The translations under genes were made by a program, and so were the position numbers. From Ettlia oleoabundans (lineage: Eukaryota > Chlorophyta > Chlorophyceae > Chlamydomonadales), in the NCBI GenBank assembly GCA_019693395.1, contig JAAMXP010004540.1, positions 1 to 13,769 of the forward strand: DNA of 13,769 nt, read 5' to 3'. Shown here piece by piece: positions 8,901-13,769 of this stretch (position 1 is its first letter; each line of letters opens with the position of its first letter). Under the pieces are notes generated by a model, which was not told the DNA's origin, did not search any database, and saw only the letters and a list, made by a program, of their open reading frames with translations.

Positions 8901-11655
8901 TACGGACAAGGTGTTAAACATCAGCATGTGAGTGCCGCTGGTGCTGGCACAAGGTCACTCAGTTGTATGGTCACTGCGGATAGACCATTGCTGGCAGCTG
9001 CTGTGTGTTTTATGTTTGAACCGGCAGTTGCCCCAAACTAGTAGCAGCAGGTGCGTACTTGCACATGTTGTGACGGCGCCCATTTGCGCGCGCTCAGGTA
9101 TGACGGTGACAAGACCTGGACATGGTTCCAGCCTGCAAAGGCGGGGAGATACGTGAGTAGATGGCAGTAAGGGCATGTTTGGTGTGTGCAGCCTGTGTTG
9201 CGAGCAGGCGGTGCTGTCTGACGTGTGCGTCCCTCCATCCCTCACCCTCGGTCTCATTGCTTCCACGCGATCGCATACAGCATGCACCATAAGGGCTCCC
9301 TCTCCTCTTTCGATACCCCACCCCCACCTCTCTGCCCGTACTTTCAGCACATTTGTGACATACTCTTACCCTAGCAACACCACATTTGCACAGCGCACTC
9401 TGTCGCGGCACGCCCCGGCAGTACGCGACTCATGCACCAGAAGGGGCGTGGCAGAGCTGCGGGGCCAAGTGCAGTGCATTGGTGACCATGTTTGGGGTGC
9501 TGTTGCGGTGCTGTGCCCTTGCTTGGTGGTGGGCAGTACATTGTTGCACTAGCAAGGGAACGTGCTTCACTTGTGTTCATGCCCTGCCGCTTTCCTGCAG
9601 CTTGTTGACTATTATCGTGCACAAGGGCAGATGCCTCCGGTTCTTGACCCAAAGGAGGAAGGCACCCTGCAGGTTTGTGCAATGCAGCAGCATGTGACGT
9701 GAAACTGGACCTGAAGTGCGGGCACCTGGCAACCCTACTGGCCTGCATGAGTGGCAGCAAATGCACGTGTGGGCGGATTAAGCATCCGCAGGTCGCGAGA
9801 ACCAGTGGTCAGCCTAGCTCGAAGTTCAAGCCACTGCTTCTTCCCACGTTTCTACCTTGCCTTCTGTTGCAGATTGTGGTGGGCAACCGCACAGACGGGT
9901 ACCGCTTGTTCCTTAACCTCACAGAGTTCCTGGCTGACTGCAACGCCTGGCAGCCGCCCGCGCCGTACAAGCGCACAAGGTGCCTGGCGCTGTCCTTCAA
10001 CGCCAAGGACTTTCTGGACCACGTTGCGGTGCTGCAAGAAACTGACATCCTGGTGAGCACCGCAGCCCGCTACAGCTTGCACAGCTTGCTACAAGTTGAG
10101 CCTCCTGCAGTCAGCCTGCACCTTTGCAGTGGCAGCAGGGCATGCCTTGCAAGCCTGCTTCCCCGTTACGTCATTGCCTGACGAGGGGCTTGCCCACAAA
10201 AGTCACAACCCAGCATGCTGGGTTGTGGGTCTCATCAATCGATGGTGATATATCGCGTGACAAAGGAAACGCACGCTTTGAGAACGGCCCCATCTAACAG
10301 AGATTTATGTGGGTGCATCTCATCAGCCATACTAGCTAGCCTTATTTTCCATATGTTCACTATTGAGCCACACGTACTGCTCATGTTTCCCTGCATGCAT
10401 TTGGCTTTGCACCTGTTGATGGCACAACCTTTGCAAATGTCGATGGCCCAATATCCTTCTGAGCCCTTTTGGGTCTTCATGTGCAGGTGACGCACCATGG
10501 TGCCGAGCTGTGCAATGGCTTCTTCTTGCCCTGGGGTGCCTCGGTGGTGGAAGTGCGCCCCAAGGGGTTTGCAGAGGTGACTGGTGGGGGTTGGGATCGT
10601 CCGCAGAGGCTTGCTATGTAGTACACCGCATGTATGCAGCCCACACTGACTTTGCAAATGCATGCGTAGAGTTTCGGTGCTACATGCGCGCAAGCGCACA
10701 TTGTGCATGAAGGCACGGCTGCCGTCTATGACGTGCTCAGGGCCCTGCGCGGCTTTGTTGACCTTGCAGGGAAGCATGGAGGTGCAGACTGCAATGCCTG
10801 CTTTCTGCTGCCTGCTGGTTTAGTTGCTCACACCCACGAGGCCACCCCCGGCCTGCGCTGTGCCGGGTTGCTGCAGGACTGGGCCCAGGTCTACTACCCG
10901 TCACTGTATCGGACTGAGAACGAAATCTATTACTGGACGGTGCGCCTTGCAGAATGCTGGTGGAGGCAATTTTATCGTCGCTGCTGGTGCCATCTATCAC
11001 TTGAAACTTGCCAGATCTGCTATACGGGTCCTGCGGCACCCAACCTGCCTTTGCATTTCCTCCAGAGAGTGGTCATCTAATGCTGTGGTTACTCACACTG
11101 ACCAGTGTGTCCTGCTGAGAGACGGCAATCTGAACACTGCTGGTTGCTCGCTGGTGCAGGCAAGGGTGGAACGAGACGATAACTGGGAGCCGGGTTATTG
11201 GGAGAGGGATCGTCGACGTGAGTGGGGCACGTTGGCTGGTTCTTTGCGTTCAGTAATCAGCTGGTGTGTTGGTTTGTATACGCCTGGGGCATGCCACCAC
11301 TGATTTATATCAGGGGGTGTACAAGTAGGTGGTTGTTATGTGCCATGGCTAATGAGCATTGCTGGGCCAGTTCGGCCCCGGCCTGTATCTTCATTCACAG
11401 GCTGTCAACGCAGATTGAGAGAAAGCTGGCGATGTGTACATATGCGTCTATGTGTTTTCACCCTTGGAGCCAAATTGTGTATACATGCCTCCATGCACCT
11501 GCACTGCAGCCTACCATGTCTACGAGCTGGAGCGCTTCAGCAGGCTGCGCTGGGAGCAGTGGCAGCCCATCTTCACTAGGGTCTTATCCATCAAGCGCAG
11601 CAAGGCGGCTTATGAGAAGCTCAAGTACCCTGATGACTTGCGCTGGATCATCTGA
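5995..11655 (+). CDS. GT61-family (DUF563) glycosyltransferase, type II membrane protein, about 580 aa
   Basis: GT61 includes plant beta-1,2-xylosyltransferase, arabinosyl/xylosyltransferases acting on xylan, and the EGF-domain O-GlcNAc transferase EOGT. These enzymes work in the Golgi or ER on glycoproteins or matrix polysaccharide. The model has a short cytosolic N-terminus, one membrane anchor (AVLVGAAVLVALVGAASLWG, residues about 63-82) and a lumenal domain with sequons NCT, NIT, NKS, NST, NRT and NLT. Family features are GCRILNDSCFDQHRIIAFNP early on, PLVWVAPWHISVAEFFLNS, RCYKKVAVCGLKG, and the diagnostic block VTHHGAELCNGFFLPWGASV (from about residue 447) followed by VEVRP. The stop at 11653-11655 follows YPDDLRWII. 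The acceptor sugar and substrate cannot be predicted. Everything from 6463 onward is well supported. The first two exons, and hence the start, are uncertain: ATG 6073 in the same frame and ATG 6262 are alternatives. The gene is divergent from the chitinase and convergent with TIM44. Confidence 0.87.
6721..6750 (+). repeat. CTG-rich trinucleotide run in GT61 intron 3
   Basis: An imperfect run of about nine GCT/CTG units interrupted by one TGT lies inside the intron 6676-6981. It is non-coding in the spliced model. The reading frame continues openly through it, which makes an unspliced reading look deceptively like protein. Confidence 0.7.
10204..10227. repeat. Perfect 24-bp palindrome in GT61 intron 14
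   Basis: The 12 bases CACAACCCAGCA are followed immediately by their exact reverse complement, with no spacer. Flanking bases do not extend the symmetry. The palindrome is in the 434-bp intron 10053-10486. It could extrude as a hairpin in RNA, be a dimeric protein-binding site, or be the remnant of a small inverted-repeat element. Confidence 0.85.
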
Positions 11656-11683
11656 GCTGGATCATCTGAGCTGGATCATCTGA
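11642..11683 (+). repeat. Three perfect 14-bp direct repeats across the GT61 stop codon
   Basis: The unit GCTGGATCATCTGA occurs three times head to tail without mismatch. The first copy encodes the final Trp-Ile-Ile-stop of the GT61 protein; copies two and three lie at the start of the 3' UTR. Because 14 is not a multiple of three, each added copy would shift the frame if it were inside the ORF, so the duplication is tolerated only because the stop lies within copy one. Confidence 0.9.
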
Positions 11684-12544
11684 GGTGGTCCTGGATGTCT
11701 GCTGGACTTACGCACCACCCAGCTGGTAGTACCCTGCAAACCTTCAGCGCTGACATCGCATCGACCATATGAATCAACAACCGCATTGCTGTTTTATACT
11801 GCTTACGTGTTAGTTTTTGCTGTTCTTCCGTCTTAACTGCCATCAACATCTGCCAAGGTTCTCTGATTGTGTGGACCCTCATCTCGGAATCCTCGGTACT
11901 ATTTAACCTCACCACAAGCTCAGCTGCCATTAGCGCATTCCGATTTACGCAACGCCTCCTGCTTGTCACACCATACCATGCGACGCAGGCGGCAGGTTGC
12001 CGCAATTGTTCCTGCTCCCTGGCACTTGTCCTGGGATGATTTAACGGTGCAAATGTGACAAAATGACAATTCATCTATGAATTGCGAGAAAGAAAACAGA
12101 GTGGTTGGGGGCTGTGCCTGCTGTTAGGGCCGGTTGGTGTTCAGCTGTCGGCACCGCGGCAGCAGGGCTATCGAGAGCCGCCGGCTGCCTGCCCATGTGC
12201 TACCCCTGCAGCCGTGCATGCAGCAAGCAGCTGTGGACACCATATGCGCCGGATAGCGCTGCCTGCCAGCCTCCAACACTCGTTACGCTGTGCTGCACTG
12301 GCAACAGCAGCTGGTGCATGCTACAGAGCAGCACTTCCTGCCGCTGCTGCTGCCCGCTGCCCCTGCAGGATGCCACTCAGCTGGCCCACAGCATATGGAC
12401 TGAAAGCCGCCAATTAAATGCGTTCTTGACCCTGCTGGCTTGCTGCAGGATCTGCTTGCTAGGCAGGGACGAGGGGCCACAGCACAGCCTGTAGCCTATA
12501 GAGGCAGCAATAGCGCCACTGTTGCGCACCGATTGCGCCAGCCA
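11656..12544. other. Convergent intergenic region (3' ends of GT61 and TIM44)
   Basis: About 890 bases separate the two facing stop codons and should hold both 3' UTRs. The part 11700-12070 is relatively AT-rich, the part 12100-12540 GC-rich. No TGTAA was found on the plus strand after the GT61 stop within this interval, and no TTACA (minus-strand TGTAA) was found before the TIM44 stop, so both genes may use variant signals. ORFs here of up to about 130 codons show no domain or splice logic and are treated as chance. Confidence 0.4.
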
Positions 12545-13736
12545 CTAGAGCAGGTGGTGCATGCCGCGGATCAGCATCTCCCTCAGCTGCCACCGCGGCG
12601 GGTGGTAGCCGCCGTCGGCACCCACATAGCCCTGCCGCTCCTGCTGCAGCGCCCAGTAGTAGTAAACCCTGCAAGCCACAGAGGGACGGGTCAAGGGCGG
12701 GTGCAGCGGGACAAGTAGGGGCCGCCCAGAAGGCAGCCGGGTGGTGTGACAGGGTGCGGACCACTCCTGGAAACATGTAACGATCGTTAATTGGTTGGGT
12801 CGAGGGCATTGCAAGTACAACTGCCTCCTTTGGCGCACACGATAAACAACCATGTTTGTACCGCTGCCTGTACATCAACCTGTACTGCAGACTGTGTGAC
12901 CTGCCCTCTCCTTCCCTAGAACCACTGATTCTATGCGCCACATGCTGTTCTTATGGCGACCCATTCTGCCTGTGGAACGACCGTCGTGCTGGTCTGAAGA
13001 GCCCTCCAGGTTCTTTCACCTGTGCACTTCATCGGGCCTGCCGTCCACCACGTTGCCAAACGAGTCGCGAGTGCAGTTGATCTGCTGGCACGTGAACTGA
13101 ACCACCACTATGGGCTCCTCCTCCTGCAACACAAGACAACACAACATAACACACCCACCCACAGAACAGAACAGAACAGAACAGAACAGAACAGAACAGA
13201 ACAGGCGAGACTCAAAAGGTGAAGAGTAAAATGAGTGGGAGTGGTGTATTGGTCCAGGCAGGTGCACGAGGGTTATGAGCAATTGCCGATAGGAGAAAGG
13301 GGGCACCAGGGCTCGTCTGCCGTGCCGCAACTGCAGCAGACAACCCATCAACCAATGCAAACGGGGCAGGCATTCACACCAATCGATGACACATTCAGGT
13401 CACCCCACCTACCCGNNNCCCCCCATTCACCAGCGTCTTTATGTCCACCAGCTCCACCTCGCTGGTGTCCAGCAGGGTGGGGTCGGGCACAAGGCCCTGC
13501 AAACGCGGAGGAGAGGTGAGGTGGCATGTAACCGCAGCTGAACCCAAGCAGCAGAGGGCAGAAGAAGAAAGCAAACAGGGCTTGCCCGCTCGCCTGCCTG
13601 ACTGCCTGCCTTGCTGCCTGGCTGGCTTGGCACCCCGCACCTGCTGCTTCTGTGCGCGCATGATGCCCGTGAGCCTCTCTATCATTTCGGGGGAGCAGTG
13701 CTCGCGGATCACGCCCTCCTCAGACTCAAGGTAGGC
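12545..13736 (-). CDS. TIM44: TIM44, mitochondrial import inner membrane translocase subunit, C-terminal part
   Basis: TIM44 sits on the matrix face of the TIM23 channel and docks mtHsp70 of the import motor. The C-terminal domain binds inner-membrane lipid. Four terminal exons are visible: 13736-13641, 13496-13431, 13123-13020 and 12668-12545, in phase, with GT-AG introns, ending at TAG 12547-12545. They encode AYLESEEGVIREHCSPEMIE, then DTSEVELVDIKTL, then EEEPIVVVQFTCQQINC followed by TRDSFGNVVDGRPDEVHRV, and finally YYYWALQQ, PRWQLREM and a terminal HHLL. This order (helical CSPE segment, P-I-x-V-x-F-x-x-Q, RD-x-x-G-x-V-x-G-x-P-D, YYxWAxQ, WxLRE) matches the Tim44 domain of plants and algae as I recall it. 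About 130 residues are present; the transit peptide, the N-terminal motor-binding part and the first portion of the C-terminal domain lie beyond the right edge. No frame break is seen. Confidence 0.9.
13161..13204. repeat. (ACAGA)n pentanucleotide microsatellite in a TIM44 intron
   Basis: Nearly nine perfect copies of a five-base unit (ACAGA on plus, TCTGT on minus). It lies in the intron 13430-13124, ending about 37 bases before the acceptor on the coding strand, where it reads as a pyrimidine-rich TCTGT run. Confidence 0.95.
13416..13418. other. Three unresolved bases (NNN)
   Basis: Three Ns interrupt the sequence 13 bases inside the donor side of the TIM44 intron 13430-13124. They mark an assembly ambiguity and do not touch a predicted exon. 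Confidence 0.95.
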
Positions 13737-13769
13737 CTGAGGTGTGTGTGTGTGTGGGGGGGTGTGGGC

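Larger units (their letters stand above)
5995..11655 (+). other. Exon map of the GT61 gene (about 18 exons)
   Basis: Exons: 5995-6097 (tentative), 6240-6278 (tentative), 6463-6675, 6982-7082, 7255-7365, 7607-7767, 7986-8046, 8288-8363, 8447-8460 (microexon, tentative), 8526-8625, 8876-8927, 9098-9152, 9601-9672, 9873-10052, 10487-10576, 10877-10939, 11106-11217, 11510-11655. All junctions are GT-AG and the phases fit, summing to 1749 bases (582 residues plus stop). If the microexon is not used, exon 8 can end at 8359 and join 8526 directly. The tentative exons 1 and 2 were chosen because both end in phase 1, as exon 3 requires; the first donor (GTCGGC) is weak, the second (GTGAGG) is good. 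Confidence 0.75.

Noticed and set aside
10235..10777. Minus-strand ORF of 180 codons
   Set aside because: It overlaps the HGAELCN exon of GT61 antisense and shows no family features.
12105..12494. Plus-strand ORF of 129 codons, Cys- and Ser-rich
   Set aside because: No signal peptide, no cysteine pattern and no splice context; it lies in the presumed 3' UTR region of the convergent pair.
12545..12668. The YYYWALQQ exon as part of a second GT61 gene
   Set aside because: It superficially resembles the YYW segment of the GT61 gene, but the preceding exons (CSPE, VELVDIKTL, PIVVVQF, GNVVDGRPDEV) fit the Tim44 domain in order.
1..13769. Search for CRISPR arrays, tRNA or rRNA genes, transposase or reverse-transcriptase domains, and phage-type modules
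   Set aside because: None was recognised by eye on either strand; all convincing coding signal is from spliced nuclear genes.

Overview
This is an intron-rich nuclear segment from a eukaryote, most likely a green alga (Chlorophyta). The evidence is short exons with GT-AG introns of about 65-450 bp, moderately GC-rich coding DNA, proline-rich hinges of the volvocine/chlorophycean cell-wall type, a TGTAA polyadenylation motif behind one gene, and a TIM44 C-terminus of the plant/algal type. No rRNA, tRNA, CRISPR array, bacterial operon or mobile-element gene was recognised. The genus cannot be fixed from the sequence alone.

Layout: (1) 1-974, minus strand: the 5' three exons of a secreted protein with a signal peptide, a CBM14 (peritrophin-A type) chitin-binding domain and a Ser-Pro-Arg-rich hinge. 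It runs off the left edge. (2) 1680-4972, minus strand: a complete ten-exon gene for a 508-residue secreted chitinase-like protein: signal peptide, CBM14, a proline/arginine/lysine hinge, then a GH18 catalytic domain with intact D-x-x-D-x-D-x-E. (3) 4973-5994: an intergenic region of about 1 kb between divergent genes. (4) 5995-11655, plus strand: a gene of about 18 exons for a type II membrane glycosyltransferase of family GT61 (DUF563), about 580 residues; its first exons are uncertain. (5) 11656-12544: an intergenic region between convergent genes. (6) 12545-13736, minus strand: the last four exons of TIM44, the matrix-side motor-anchoring subunit of the mitochondrial TIM23 import machinery, with its N-terminus beyond the right edge.

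Genes 1 and 2 share architecture and have identical spacing of the last four CBM14 cysteines, so they look like a tandem pair of secreted chitin-active proteins. The GT61 enzyme, a Golgi-type protein with many N-glycosylation sequons, may act on glycoproteins or matrix polysaccharide. A link with the neighbouring chitinases is only inference from divergent placement. TIM44 is a housekeeping neighbour.

All gene models below were spliced by hand from frame, splice signals and family resemblance. The phase of every junction was checked, but no alignment or transcript was available.
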